A DNA stretch of 64,000 nucleotides from Incurvaria masculella (lineage: Eukaryota; Arthropoda; Insecta; Lepidoptera; Incurvariidae). The stretch lies in the NCBI GenBank assembly GCA_946894095.1, contig OX335641.1:13100501-13164500 (forward strand), given 5' to 3'. This document shows, one piece after another, positions 1 through 12,900 of the stretch. The position numbers and the translations under genes were made by a program. How positions within the stretch are numbered: position 1 is the stretch's first letter; every line of letters begins with the position of its first letter. The notes below the pieces were generated by a model. The model did not search any database, was not told where the DNA came from, and saw nothing but the letters and a program-made list of their open reading frames with translations.

Positions 1-894
1 CTTGAAGGCTTGTCAAATGAAAAGAATAAATATTTCGAAATAATAATTTATAGATTAATTTAGTTCAGAGGTGAGGAAGGTCCTGGATTTAAGTCCGTCT
101 GGGTGTGATATTGCAACCAGGAAATGTTAGGTACGAACAAGATATATTCTAACATACTAAATACGCATTAACACATAAGGCATGCTCAGTATTGTCTGCA
201 GTTCATCCGGGGAAAATTTACACATTAATCTCGTACCTAACTGAACTTGGAGATGGACTTCACACCTCTGGACAATGAGGACAGTCAACAACGTTTGTCT
301 TGAAACATTGTATTGTCCTCAATCATCCTTTCACCTCACAGTGGTACTGTCTTACCCCCTTCGCTGGGCGCATCGTTACCCATTGTCCTCTTGTGAAGTA
401 CGCATTTCTCCAAAAAGGCAGTAAACAATGTGACACGCGTTCGTCAAGAAGCGTTTGTCATCACATTTCCCACGTGTCGATTTAGTGCGAGAGGCGTGTG
501 CTGACCCGGCGGCGTGCGGAGCCCGGCTGCCGTTGGAGATGACACTGACCTTGGCCACGGGCAGATAAATACTTAATTACTTAATGATACGACAAGGTTC
601 CACCGCGCAATTGTCGCGGTACATCCGCGTCACCGCCGTCAACTACCTCTTCGGTAAATTATCACTTAATTATTTCAAGCTTTTAAAAGCTGCTTGTTCC
701 GGTAAACCTGATGAGGATCATAATACAATTTTGAAAATCGATATGGACCTATTTCATCTAAAGTGGACTAATTTGATTTCGACTTGATTGCCTGTGGCCT
801 TTCTCATACAAGAACCATGGGTTAGCCTTGGCCCCGCTTACGTAACAGTTAGCTTTCTGACTTGCATAAGCAAATTTTTCACGGGCATTTCGTC
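1..894. other. No gene recognised
   Basis: AT-rich sequence with only short fortuitous frames; a small GC-richer patch at about 480-560. Confidence 0.5.
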
Positions 895-1150
895 ACTAAT
901 GCGAATCGGAATCCTTGTAAACCAAATAGGTTGTAGGGTTAAGCCCGCCCAGAATACCGTCGGATTGTGTGAAAATATATTTGATGCGGCAATGAAATCA
1001 AAATATATCCGTATTTTCAATTCAGTTTAATGTAGCCGTACTCATAAAATAAAGGTCCTGGCATGATACCTTCCACGGAGAAGACCGCCGATCTCCGTGC
1101 TTTATTCCTTTGGGAATGCGGAATATCATGAAGGTGGGTGGGATATTAGA
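895..1150 (+). mobile_element. SINE copy, decayed
   Basis: GGGTTAAGCCCGCCCAGAAT, TTTTCAATTCAGTTTAATGT and AAGGTCCTGGCATGATACCT. Confidence 0.68.
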
Positions 1151-1738
1151 CGTGCATTACGTAAAACAACTGTACCTATTTAAATTAACGTTAAACTTAT
1201 TTTCAGTGATCTTTTTAGAGTGTAGGTCTCACCCATGGAAGTTTTTGGTTACTTCCTCCTTCTTTAACCCTCTTAATTTCAAGAAGAAAATTTTAAACTG
1301 GAGCAGGAACTCGTTGAACAGTTTACCCTCCTCCTTCTTCAATATTGCTCACGCTGGAAGTTCTGTTGATATTGCAATTTGTTCACTTCATTTAGCAGGA
1401 ATTTCTTAAATTTTAGGAGCAGTACATTTTATTAAAACTGTATTTCTATATCGCGGTGCGTTGCTAGTCGGTAGGTGAATCGTCGACCGTGTATGAGTGA
1501 ACGCTTGGGTCCGAATGCAGGTGAGGGTGTGACGGTGGGTGATATGACATTTCCGTCGCGCCGCTGATCTCACCCTCGCATCGCCTGCGTCGTCACCGCA
1601 GCCACCGCAGAGTTGGGAATATGCTGGTAATGCGTTATGTATGCAAACTGAATACGCATTGGTTGTGTCGGTGGTGCGCCCTCTTGTAAGTAATGGCATG
1701 TCGGGCGCAACTACACAATCAAGTTTGACTGAATGGCA

Positions 1739-1960
1739 AGTAGACATGGATGACTAATACCAGACCTGCTGTCATGATATTAGCACCAACACCACCATAA
1801 CGAAAGAATTACGTGACATACTAGGACTTTCCTAAGCATCGCTACATGAATCTGGATGAAAACACGGGCAATGCCTAATTGCCGCTTCGATCATAATTTC
1901 ATCCGATAAGGTGATAGGTAGGTAGGTTAATATCGGGCTTGACGCTACCACCTAGTATGT
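1739..1960 (-). mobile_element. SINE copy, reversed
   Basis: ACATGGATGACTAATACCAG, CTGTCATGATATTAGCACCA, GCCGCTTCGATCATAATTTC and GCTACCACCTAGTATG. Confidence 0.7.
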
Positions 1961-2044
1961 TTTATATTGGTTTCAATTTAGACTTCTAGACAAGGAAGCA
2001 ACAAAGTCGATAAGAACGACGACGGTGACGAGCGCCGTGTATTT

Positions 2045-2350
2045 TTTATGAAAATTGGCATGAATGGCTAATGCCACACACCTACCATTATGATATTAGC
2101 CCAATATACCACATTCCTGAAGGGATTAGGTGCCATGCCAGGATCTTCTGTTTTATGAGCAGGGCTACACTGAACTGAATGGAAAACAAGGACAATTTTT
2201 CATTGCCGCTTCAACCATAGTTTCATCGAATGCGGTGGCCCCAACCCGGTTAGGCATAACCCTACCACCTAGTAGGGGAAGGGAACCTACAGTATTACAT
2301 GGGTTCCAAACCATGCTACAGATCGAATGAATTGAAGCGAGAGGGTAAGG
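2045..2350 (-). mobile_element. SINE copy, reversed, well preserved body
   Basis: GGCATGAATGGCTAATGCCA, GATTAGGTGCCATGCCAGGA, GAACTGAATGGAAAACAAGG and AACCCTACCACCTAGTAGGG on the + strand. Confidence 0.75.
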
Positions 2351-4028
2351 CCTTTCTTGCCTGTTCCCAATTCTTTGGTAGCCACCTTAGCAGCCGCCGC
2401 GCGCTGCCGCCGGCGACCGCGCTCTACATTCCCGATCTGCATAATTCTATCGACATGCCATTATGCACTTTGGAGGTGCATGGACGATGACGTCACGACA
2501 CGCCCCCGCATACGATTAGTCTAGAAGTAGTCAATAAAAGTAAACAGCATGACGGCATCCCTACCTCCCATTCCTTTCACTACGCGCAACAGGCAGGGAA
2601 CCAACCCAATAGGAACCAACCGATCCTATCAATCACTCATACTGTGGAATGCACTAATTGCCGAGTTACTACCCCAAAGAAGGTTCTTCGAAAATTCGGT
2701 GTGAAGAATCACTGCGATGACTGGAATCATAATTTTCGCAGTTTCCGAGAAAGTTCGTACCCCTTGGGCGTCGCCGGGCGTCTCTCAGTGAGGACCTGGT
2801 GTACGCTATATGCCACGTTTTACTTTAAAAAACGTCTTTACTCTTCTCCTTCGTCTATATTCCTTCAATTGTCTATTAAGCTTTTCTTTCATGAGCATCA
2901 ATTTATTAACCTGCTCAAAAATGATGAATGAATGCAGCTAGTGACATAGGTAATTATTTAATCAGTATGCAGATATAATAATGTAATTATGAACGTTGAC
3001 TTGATTTAGTGCACAATATGACAAACTATTAAATTAGTGTTTATTTATTTGAGGAAAATACAAATTTTACAAATAAATATAGTGCAAGCAACAGCCAAAG
3101 ACATAAAACTTTATTTACGCTTTTCACACAAACTAAGCAAGCCTCATTGGAGTCTCGATTAACGACTAAAAGACACTTCTCCTTTCTTTTATCGTCTGTG
3201 ACGCTGCCCATAGTAACCAACCAATGGTTAACAGAGGTGCTATGTCATTAATCGTAATAGAAATAAAACTTTTTGAAAGGCATTTGCTATCATTGAATAT
3301 AAACAGAAATCATTGATATGACAGGTTTTTAAGCTAACCCAACGTTTTGGCCGATCTACACCAATGGATTTTTTACCATACCTTACTAATTTATCCATTG
3401 CTTAGGTACGCATCAAATCCGAGACGTTTAAGGCCCTTTTCCATCTCAACGCTGAACCTCTGCAGAGAGTTCGCACGTGTGGCAACAATACCACAGTTTT
3501 TGCGTCCCCGCCACCAACACCCAATAATCGCGAGATAAACTCTTTGTTAATCGGTGTCTCTAGCTCTTACTCATTATATCCACTGGGCTTATCTTGATTG
3601 TCCCTAATGAACACACTCCCATCGTTCTGGTCCAAGGGCACCTTTGCAAATTTTTGGTTACAAACCTTGAACCGCCGAATGGTTCAAGGCGAGTATTTAT
3701 TTCGAATGTGGCAGTACATGCCCAACTTAATGTTACTTTGCGTGAGGTGGTTTTGATAATTAAAGTAATTGGTCTACGCTTACCCAGGCTTCGCGACGTG
3801 AAATGTGAAAAGACTTCACATCCTGGATGCATTCATTCACCCAGTACACTTTTCAGGCTTAGTAATAGGGTTCCGTTTTCACCCTTTGGGTACGGAACCC
3901 TAAAAAGGACTTTATAGAAAATACTGATCCAGGTTTATTCAAGACTGTCAAGTTATTCTGCCAAGATTTTCGCAAATTATGCCTGGTAACCGAAACCTTG
4001 TAATCACAAGGAAGCATTTGTAAGCATT
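2351..4028. other. No gene recognised
   Basis: A GC-richer patch at 2,390-2,510, then AT-rich sequence and one GGGTTCCGTACCC fragment. The 107-codon frame at 3,594 overlaps that fragment and looks fortuitous. Confidence 0.5.
3856..3911 (-). repeat. GGGTTCCGTACCC repeat, reversed end fragment
   Basis: Only GGCTTAGTAATAGGGTTCCG to GGTACGGAACCCTAAAAAG remains. Confidence 0.65.
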
Positions 4029-4300
4029 TTTTATGTATCTGGATGGATGGCTAAAACCATACCGTCATGATATTAGCCCAACACATTCCCCCCACATTTT
4101 GCACGGCTGCATTGAACTTGATTGCTTTGAATGCGATGGGACCAACCCGGGCAGGATAAAAATAGTAAGAAAGGGGACCTCGAGTTGTCGTGGAATCCGA
4201 ACCATGAAAGACGAATCCTTAACCGCCTCTTACGACATGCAATGCAGTGAGACCACTTGTATTATTTTAAAGTGTTGGAACCCACACACCAAGAAGCAAC
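4029..4300 (-). mobile_element. SINE copy, reversed, just upstream of the CPAP1 promoter island
   Basis: TCTGGATGGATGGCTAAAAC, CGTCATGATATTAGCCCAAC, GGGACCAACCCGGGCAGGAT and CGTGGAATCCGAACCATGAA. The open frame across it (4,033-4,410) is fortuitous. Confidence 0.7.
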
Positions 4301-4539
4301 CTAGACGAGTGTTTTTTCTGGGGCGTCAGCCCAATTCCTCCAATCGTCATTTCGACAATGGCGAACAGTTAACGCATTGTAAACCTTTGTTGTCTATCGT
4401 AAGTTCGTGAGATTGCAGTCGCCACGTGCGTAAGTTTGGGCCACACGAGAAGTGAGAGCACGGTCGGGTGTGACGACACGGAGCGCGCTGCCATCTCGGC
4501 CGACCCTCCGGCGCGCCAAGGACGCGGCCGGCACCCCCG

Positions 4540-4648
4540 CGCCGCCGCCGGAACATAAATACTGCGCGCGCGCATCTCTCGGCGTAGTGCACCGCGCCGC
4601 CGCCGTCCGCCGCCACACGCCGAGACGCGCCGACCCGCGCCCCGAACG
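4540..4648 (+). promoter_or_regulatory. Candidate promoter and non-coding first exon of the CPAP1 gene
   Basis: A GC-rich island (about 4,450-4,650) contains a TATA-like CATAAATA at 4,554-4,561. It is followed about 25-30 nt later by a plausible start region near 4,585 and then a strong 5' splice site, GAACG|GTGAGT, with the exon ending at 4,648. There is no coding need for this exon. The next exon with a good acceptor on this strand is at 9,878 and carries the CPAP1 start codon, so I infer that this is its 5' UTR exon. The TATA-to-donor layout is seen; the link to CPAP1 is inferred from order and strand only. Confidence 0.55.
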
Positions 4649-4857
4649 GTGAGTGGGCCCCATCTATCTTCCCACGTCCCGAAAACATGGAATACGCTTT
4701 GTGTGTGGGGTTTGAAAATTAGGGTATACATATCGTTCAATGAGAAGAAAAACGGATCAACTCATGGTACAGCGGGCCAATTCATGGAATTACATGCTAA
4801 GGAATCAGGAATCTTTCAGCTAAGAAAACCGCTTATATAGCGGTTTTTTGAATTTTT

Positions 4858-4990
4858 AATGAAAGGTGATCGAAGCGGCAATGAATGCCCAGATTTCTAT
4901 CCAGCACAATGTACCTGTGCTGATATACTGGGAAAGTCCTGGTATGGTTAGATACCTTCGGGAATATGGCGTGACGGGCTAGTAATATAA
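4858..4990 (+). mobile_element. SINE fragment in CPAP1 intron 1
   Basis: GTGATCGAAGCGGCAATGAA, TATCCAGCACAATGTACCTG and GAAAGTCCTGGTATGGTTAG. Confidence 0.6.
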
Positions 4991-5699
4991 CCTACGCTAT
5001 AAACAATATCGGTTCAGTGCTTAAACCTGTAGTAAGATTTATTGATGTTATAAAGTTAAGAGGTTCCCACTTATAAATATAATGTGTCAGTAACAATCGC
5101 ATCAAAATCAGTGCGCCCAATTCAAAGTTTATCTTAATTATATTTTAATTTATGGATATATTAGAAACATTATTTTATTTTTTATGCAGATAATTCAGTA
5201 CAGATCAATTTTGAGAATAAAATAAATATAAATAAGTGTTTAATTGCCTCCCTAAAATTAATGTAATGTAAATAAAAATAAATGACTTCTGTACCTTGCA
5301 AAATATTGCAGTTTTTTCGAAAATATATGAATTCACGTAGAAATTAGAGCGGATGGCCTGAAAAATATTTTCGGTCGGTAGGTATCAACAAACATTTATG
5401 GGGGATGACATTATTTTGTCACCGATTTTAATTAAATTTTGACGATTTCCTAATATTGTGAGATTTATGGTCTCATTTTTTATCTAAATTGACTACATAC
5501 CTTGTATTTTGAAAGTATAAAAAATAAAAATGCATCCCTCGTTATCTTCACGAGAAACCATCAAGTGACGTTTAAAATAAAATAAGATTGCTTATTAACG
5601 CAATTTTTCTGCAAGGTATCTACGAAAAGTATGGATTCTATATTTAACCGTATTATACTTGACGAAATAATAAAATAGATACCGCCCTCGCAAGAGAAT

Positions 5700-6935
5700 T
5701 CAAAGCTCATGGTTGGCGAGCGCCGCCGCCTACGAGAGCCACCCGCTATCCGCCCGCCCTTGCACGAGCCGTCATTACGTGGCGGTCGGGCGGTCGGGGC
5801 GGCACGATGACGACTGCTTGTCCATTGTTTGCAGCAGGAATAAAGGCACCGGATTCATGTTGCCAAATTTAAAGAAAACAATATACATTTAAATAAAGGC
5901 ATGTGATATGTATGTATGTATAATCGACCAAGAAGCAAGGACACATTAATTTAAAAAATATCCCATTAAAAAGAAGTACTTTCACAATCCTTGGAATAAG
6001 CGACGTACCTGCTTAGCACGAAAAAGTATATTTACTCAATAACATTAATATTTTTTTCAATTTATTGGATTTGTGTATTTTTATTTTTATTTTTTCTTCA
6101 ATTCTAACGTCACTGCAACAATATAAAAATTCTTTAATATACTTAGTTGTAGGTAATATTTTGCAATGGTTTAGTTCAGTGTACTACAAATGGGCGTGCA
6201 TGATCTTCAGACACTTTAAATGTTGCTCTATGCAAAATGACATATACACTTAAGCATTCCCAAAACACCCATAAATACTAACTCGACAGTTTAAATTTCT
6301 CTACAATTATATTGGGATTTTGCGCTTTCAGGATTAAGACTGCCGTGAAGTCAACGGGCTCAGAGATTTGATAGTTTATAGATATACTCTCTTCATCCAA
6401 TGGCAAAGGCACAATTTTGGAAGCAAACTGCGAATAAAACTAGCGAAATCGCCTTCAGGGCCCTAATGTTTCCCTACTCTTAAATAATATCAGATTTTAA
6501 TTAAAAAAAACGTAAAAATGCTTATTTTCCAGTAATGTAAATAAATTTAAATAAAAAAATACAGACAAATATATTGTTAGAATCCAAAATTAAAAAAAAC
6601 CTAGCAAAACATTAGGAGCATGTAAACAGCTATCGCCCGTAATGATAGACCCGTATCGGGGAATTGGTAGGGCAACGACTATCTGAAGGAGATAAATCGT
6701 GAATCCGTCGCATGAGCCAGCGGCACCCCTGCGCCTGCGCATCCCAGCAGCGCAGCGTGGCGGACGTTACGTGCGGGACGTGACCGAGCGCGCCGTCATT
6801 ACGCCGAGAGCTTACGCCAACTCGCGAAGCTCGGAATCCTCCATTGTGTAATATGTTGCGCGGCGCGGACGTCGATCTGCCGACACGTGCGACTTGGGGA
6901 GGGTGACGTAAAGTCTACGTCCGTGATTTCTGGCG
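5700..6935. other. CPAP1 intron 1 with two GC-rich islands
   Basis: Islands at about 5,700-5,830 and 6,700-6,935 stand out from AT-rich sequence and carry repeated CRE-like elements (GTCATTACG, GGTGACGTAA). They might be enhancers; no ORF or splice site is convincing. Sequence between them is AT-rich and featureless. Confidence 0.35.
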
Positions 6936-7037
6936 CGATCTATCCGATAACATGCTGAAAAATCCTGCTTGCGTATACGGTCGCTTCAGCTGGAAGAAAG
7001 GCGGTGTTTCCAAATTTAAACATAAAATGTTGGAATA

Positions 7038-8103
7038 CTATAGTCGAGCCGTTCTAAGAAGCGTTTTTTGACACAGCAGTGTGGAAGGAAAGCTAATGAC
7101 TAAATTATGGAACAGACCACTTTACCCCACGTTTTATATTTTTGGGACCAAATAATAACAGCTTGCTGATGTGTTTTTTTTATCATGACTTGTAGATTAT
7201 ATTTTATTCTATATTGTGTCAATTAATTACTAAACAATGTATGAAATAATATAATTATGAACAAAATAATGGTACAGTACCAGCACTGGGAGCAAATTGA
7301 AATAGGGATGTGAACCTGCAAAATAATATCGACCATTTAAGTTTTTATATCTTTTATTTTCATAACTATTACTTAAATAATCTTATAAAGGAAAATTAAA
7401 TATATATCACGATTGCCAATGTTGGCTTGCGAGAAAGAATATTCGGTCTCGGGATTTCCAGCAATTAACAAATGCCTCCTTCATTTCTTAAATGATATGT
7501 TTAGGCACATATAATAAATGGAAAGTTCATTGCAGTATCATCTAGCTTTTTCTAGTCAGTTAACTTTACATCGCTGAAGAAGAAAGTCGAATCAGTCGAA
7601 TAGAACTGACAGTAATCTTAGGTGAAATAGAATAATAACAATCGGCTTAGATTAATTTGCACGTCGCCCTTTTTTCCATTTTGGGTGGGTATGTTTTCCC
7701 TTTTTCGTTTCTCAGTACTGTTTTTCGACAAAAAAAGTGGTGCTCACGTCAAAAATTGACGTGACTGACGAAAATGTATGTGGAGGACGATCCTTTTAAG
7801 GTGTACAGCAAAATCTTAATCAAATGTTTTGCTCCAAATATGCAATGGTTAATGTTTGGAACATTATTCCGTTGAAAGCTGTATATGTGCAAAAAATCTT
7901 GTATTTAGGTTATGAATCACCTTCCGGAATCAGATAGTCAACTGTCCATCGGTATCAATGTGTTTTTTTTAAGATGATTGCCTATTATTAGGTTTTTGCT
8001 TTTCCGTTTTGAAATTTTATCGATATAAAAGTAAAACTCTGGTTTTTACCCTTCCCTATTCCTCATCTGTCAAAAAACGCTTCTTAGAACGGCTCGACTA
8101 TAG
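7038..8103. mobile_element. Non-autonomous DNA transposon with perfect 36-bp terminal inverted repeats
   Basis: CTATAGTCGAGCCGTTCTAA at 7,038 begins a 36-bp arm whose exact complement ends at 8,103. The 994-bp interior has no open frame of note and is AT-rich. If the target duplication is TA, the ends read AGTCGAGCC, which would fit the Tc1/mariner superfamily; this is inference. It lies in CPAP1 intron 1. Perfect arms imply recent movement by a transposase encoded elsewhere. Confidence 0.88.
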
Positions 8104-8465
8104 CATTAGCCTTCGTATCGATTAGGGTAAACTACACAATTTTGTTGATTCATCTTAGATTTATACATAGGGCCTGAGCATCGACATAAAATGGTTATCT
8201 TTTATTTTATTTTTGAATACCTATGCAAGGACAAAAGTTAATTGTGTTCCATCTTTTTTTATTTAAGCCTTTCTATAACACACACATTTTCGAATAGCAC
8301 ACATTTTATGTAATCTATTCGGTTCTAAGTTCATCTTAAATTGTTCCCGTACCACTCACTGCAGGGCTTATCTCTCAACCTTACAGGTTTTGAGGTTGTG
8401 CTTATTTTCCTCCCTTGGTGACCACCCCTATCGAGGAGTAGATACACATAGTATCATACGATCTT

Positions 8466-8728
8466 TTTAGGGTTCCGTACCCAAAGGGTGTAAACGGAAA
8501 CCTTTTACTAAGCCTTCGCTGTCCGTCCGTCCGTCCGTCTGTCACAGGGCTGTATCATGTGAACCGTAATAGGTAGGAAGCTGAAATTTTCACGGAGTGT
8601 GTATTTATTTTGCCGCTATAACAAGAAATAGGTTTAGGTTCTAAAACATGATTTTTTTGTGTTAAACCTTGTACGATGGTACGGAACCCGACGTGTGCGA
8701 GTCCGACTCGCATTTGGCCGGTTTTTTG
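8466..8728 (+). repeat. GGGTTCCGTACCC repeat, near-complete copy
   Basis: It runs from TAGGGTTCCGTACCCAAAGG through a CCGTCCGTCCGT microsatellite and CACGGAGTGTGTATTTATTT to GAGTCCGACTCGCATTTGGC. Widely dispersed in Lepidoptera and non-coding. Other copies are listed below. Confidence 0.8.
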
Positions 8729-9295
8729 TAAAGTTACACTTACACTACTTTTACAATATCTATAGATTTACATTAAACACTTTTATACAAAATCGATCAC
8801 TCTTAAAACTCATAAATTAACTCATTTCTTTGGTAGCAATAACCCTTTTACTACAACTTTGAAATTGAGATTGCTACACTGCGAAGGTAATTCGTCGTTT
8901 ATCTATTTCAAGTGAAGAAGTACATAGAGATCGTCGCCTGAAGGAACGAGCGACTGACAGATTGCTCTTTACCGGCACAGATCCAATTCACTTTGGCCGC
9001 TCGCGGGCATCACGCTCAACAACGTAGGCCTATCAGGGAAACTCCTGGAAATAGCCTGCGGTGGGCAGCCCGAATACAGCCCGAACTACATTTATTATAT
9101 CGTCGGTACTATAAACAACGAATACTCATATCACAGCTAATATGATGTGTAGCATATTAGAGGTTTGGTAACATTTACATTGTTTTTTTTTTCAATGTAG
9201 AATTAAGTGCTAAAGCCTCCTAAGACATTATGGTTTCAAAATCACATATAATACAATACATGTACGCTACGTGTGTCATCAATACAAATAAAACG

Positions 9296-9538
9296 TAATA
9301 ATAAATGTGAAAATAACTGACCGTTGCGTTTTCTCGCCTAATCCTCCGAACCAATTTTAAAGGATTTAGGTATAGGTTTTAAGAGATAGTCTGGACCTTG
9401 CAGAAGGACATATGCTACTTTGGGGGGAAAATTAAACTCGAAGGGGTGAAATATGGGATAAAATATAATATCCAGGAAATAATTCAGTCCGACATCAGTC
9501 CAAAACGACATTAAATCGAGCGGAGCCGGGTAGTAGTA
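9296..9538 (+). mobile_element. Lep1/Helitron-like fragment in CPAP1 intron 1
   Basis: It carries GTTGCGTTTTCTCGCCTAAT, AGTCTGGACCTTGCAGAAGG and GAGCGGAGCCGGGTA. The 3' CTAGT end is lost. Confidence 0.65.
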
Positions 9539-9877
9539 GAATAAATATCAGAAGAAGTATCTGTTCATTTTCTTGCATTGCTTCTCTTACTTGTAATTAA
9601 ATAAGTCTCTACTGGTTTCAAATATATTGGTGTTAACATGCTTATGCTCCAAATAAAGAATACAATTTTTTGTAACGACTCCTACTCGTACACTTTGTTT
9701 GAAGGTATTTACAAAGACATATTAAGACATTTTCTCCAAAATGTTATGTAGGTCCTGCTCCAAATATGCCAAAGAATAGCTGGCCTATTTTTAGACCATA
9801 AGCCCCTTAATGCCCCGTAAATATGAGAAATTTAAATGACTTCTCTCTATTACTCCCCGTTTGTGTTTATGTTGCAG

Positions 9878-9939
9878 GACCGCTCTTCCCCGATACGCCG
9901 CACTCACCGGCGCTATGCTTCGCTTTACCGTGCTGTGTG
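9878..9939 (+). other. CPAP1 exon 2, carries the start codon
   Basis: A pyrimidine-rich acceptor (TTGTGTTTATGTTGCAG) ends at 9,877 and the donor GTGAGT begins at 9,940. The ATG at 9,915 is the only start in the exon. The exon contributes MLRFTVLC plus the first base of the next codon. That G pairs with CT at 15,123-15,124 to make Ala and continue the hydrophobic core, which is why this start was preferred over the ATG at 15,092. Confidence 0.85.
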
Positions 9940-12900
9940 GTGAGTTTGCAACCGCTGCCCCTGAACACTCCTAACTGTTATCTAAATGCTCCAGAATGCT
10001 TCCAAAAACTTCAGGCACGCTCTTGCGCGCTAGTCGTACCTTAGGAACGTTCATATAGGCAGGCGCCCACCAATCCACAAGAGGTGCACGCTTAGGGATT
10101 TGAACCCAAGGTGCTTGATTTAGCTGCAGGCCACCACACCTGTCGTCTGCCCAGCGTGTGCGCAATGCCCGTTAGCTAAGCGTGAATGTGGCCCGGACAC
10201 GCGTCATTATGTCCCCGGGTACTATTGTCGCATCGCACCGCAGCTCTCTATACAATCTCGCTGCGCCTAAGCGTTTGTTGCAACCATAATCACCATCGCA
10301 CACACAACACTCATTCCGTCGTGATCGGGCGGTAATCACTGCGGGGATTTTACTATTTCGGTTTTATAATATTGAATGCGGGTATTGGGAAACTGTGAAG
10401 ATTGTCGTGCTGGTGTACTGACACTGATTTTCCGAGTTGTCACTAGATGTTTCTTCAACGAGACGCGCTCTGACTTCCACACCCCTAATAGGACCAGTGA
10501 CCTCTCTTGTAGCCAGTGACCATGGTGCCCAAGGCTGTAGATGGATTGACAAATTTACGTACTCAATATACCTATTAACTGTAATACTATTAAAAAGGAA
10601 ATTAAAAGTGCTGGTAGTTCGAAGCACCTCTGCTCCGAACAAAAAAACCTTAGTCAATTCAGGAATGCAGTACCATGCCGGTAAACCTTAATAAATAGAG
10701 TGAACAGTCATGATATTAATAAAAAAACCGCTATTATCGAGTGTCGTAAACTAAAATAAACTTTTCATCAAAAGTGCGTAAATTTGCAGTCAATACGCCT
10801 CTTCTTAGACAGTCGATTGGATTATATCGTATAGCATAATTCAACGGATCTGGATCAGTTGGTAGATCATCGAGCATATAATCCGAATATCGCACGTTCG
10901 TAGGCCTGCTTCATATAAATCTTTTCCTGATCAAAATTAATCTAATTATTTTTTAAGATATATGAAATATCGGTATTTAATTTGTTATTAATTTAACTGC
11001 GCGTACACTTTTACATTACATATTACACATTTACATAAGAAAAATCGTTGCATTTACGTACGATACTTACATGGTATATACACGTTTTATATACCATGTA
11101 AAACGTTTATTCATACATATCCTTGGAAAAAGAGACGTACTTACTCAGTACAAAAGTATATTTACATTTGCTTTCTACTTCTAGTAATACCGGAAGATCA
11201 ACTGAAAACATCATCAGTACGAAGCGAGTATTTAAGACTTTCAAACGCAAAGAGGACATGAATTCGTGAACCGAGCGAGGGGAGGCAATAGTGAACTTGC
11301 GCAGGCGCACGGAACATTATCGTTTTATCGCTTAACCTGCGGTGATTTAAGTACTCATCTTGAAATTACCTCAAAATACTCGAGTAAATGCGCCAAGGCC
11401 TCTGCTGTGTAATCTTTTGTAATGGGCTCTGCATAGCTACAGATAGCGTTGGTCATGCCCGGAAGTTATGACGGGAACAATTGGGATTTGAATACAATTT
11501 AAACAAAAAGTGGAAGCGAAAGCTTGTTTTGATTTTGGATTGTTTGCTCCTATACTGATTCGTGTTTACACAGAGGTTTCTTTCATGTGATTGGACATGG
11601 ATGGGGGGTGGGGGGGGGGATAGGGATGGACCACATATCTGCCCGTTACATCTCATGGCAACTAGGTACCGTGCCCTTTCTTTTATAGCTATATTGACCT
11701 GGATGGAAAACACGGAGAATTTTCTTTGCCGCTTCGACTATCGTTCATTCAAGGACGTGGTCGGAATTAACCCCAACAGCTAAAGTTTAACGTTGAATAC
11801 GAACCACGAACGACGAATCCCTGATCAGCTCTTAGACATCTCGAGAAAAAAGTGCAGTTGGTTCAATTGTTTGATTTTTACGTGCCGGAACCCACCGGCA
11901 TATGTTCTGAAAATTGCTAATATTTTGTTATCCAGCAACCATTCGCAAGACGACCCCGATTGGAGTAAGTCAGTCGCATATAAGGACACATGTTTTAAAC
12001 AGTACAGAATCGAAAAACTTTTTGGGTGGCTGCCGACTCCACTTTGGCCACTGACAATCGTGCACACCTGTCAAAAATGGCTCTGCGGTTCGGATCCAAG
12101 AGCACGAAGTGCATCTTCATCTTTTTCAAATAATGTTACAAAATGGGCCATCAATGATGATTGGCGACTGACATTTTATTATTGTCTTTTGATTTATCGA
12201 AATTGCCAGTAATGTATACGATTGTAATCAGATCTGAGGCGAATAAACGACGTAGGTAATTGAGCTCTTTTGCAGAGACAGTTAGGACCCTCAGCTTCAG
12301 AGCACTCGTTAAAGTCTGAGAACGGGTTGACCTTACCGACGGACTACATATACCATCGCGCCTGTCGTGGCGGTCAGGAAAGGCAGAAATTATTTGTCGA
12401 ATTTAATCGAACCTCACTGTAGGTACACCGCTTGTAGCTAAGCGCAGGGTAGGATAAAATATCCTTAAATAATTATGTTTTTTTTTATAACTGGACTAAT
12501 TCCAACACATATTAATACGAACCCAAAACACCTCACGGAAACTAGATCCCGTGGCATGGCCTTAGTAAGAGCGCAGAAGGTATGCAGACGCTTCTGGTTT
12601 TCCCATTTTCCCTCAAATTTTACGCCGGCTACTGTGGAAAGCAGAAACCATTTAATTTTCCGTTTTATCAATATTTACTAAAAGCGAAGGTTTATACCAA
12701 CCCAGGCGGGATTAATCATATCACTGTAAGTCAGGTGACCTACTGTTTAAATCGGAATCAGAACCAAACACGAACAATATCTTAGTTGCATCATACGCGC
12801 ATGCGAAGAAATCATTTTTAATCTTTGTAAGTGCCGGAACCCCACACAGCAGAAAATACGCCTTATATTTGTTTACTAATATTTGTATATTAGTTAAGCG

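Noticed and set aside
4033..4410. 125-codon frame
   Set aside because: It runs through a reversed SINE; the codons reflect repeat sequence.
4347..4740. Long - strand frames over the 4.5-kb GC island
   Set aside because: High GC removes stops by chance; the TATA and donor support the + strand as a non-coding first exon.
11793..12212. 139-codon frame
   Set aside because: The first third is SINE and the rest has no protein-like features or splice context.
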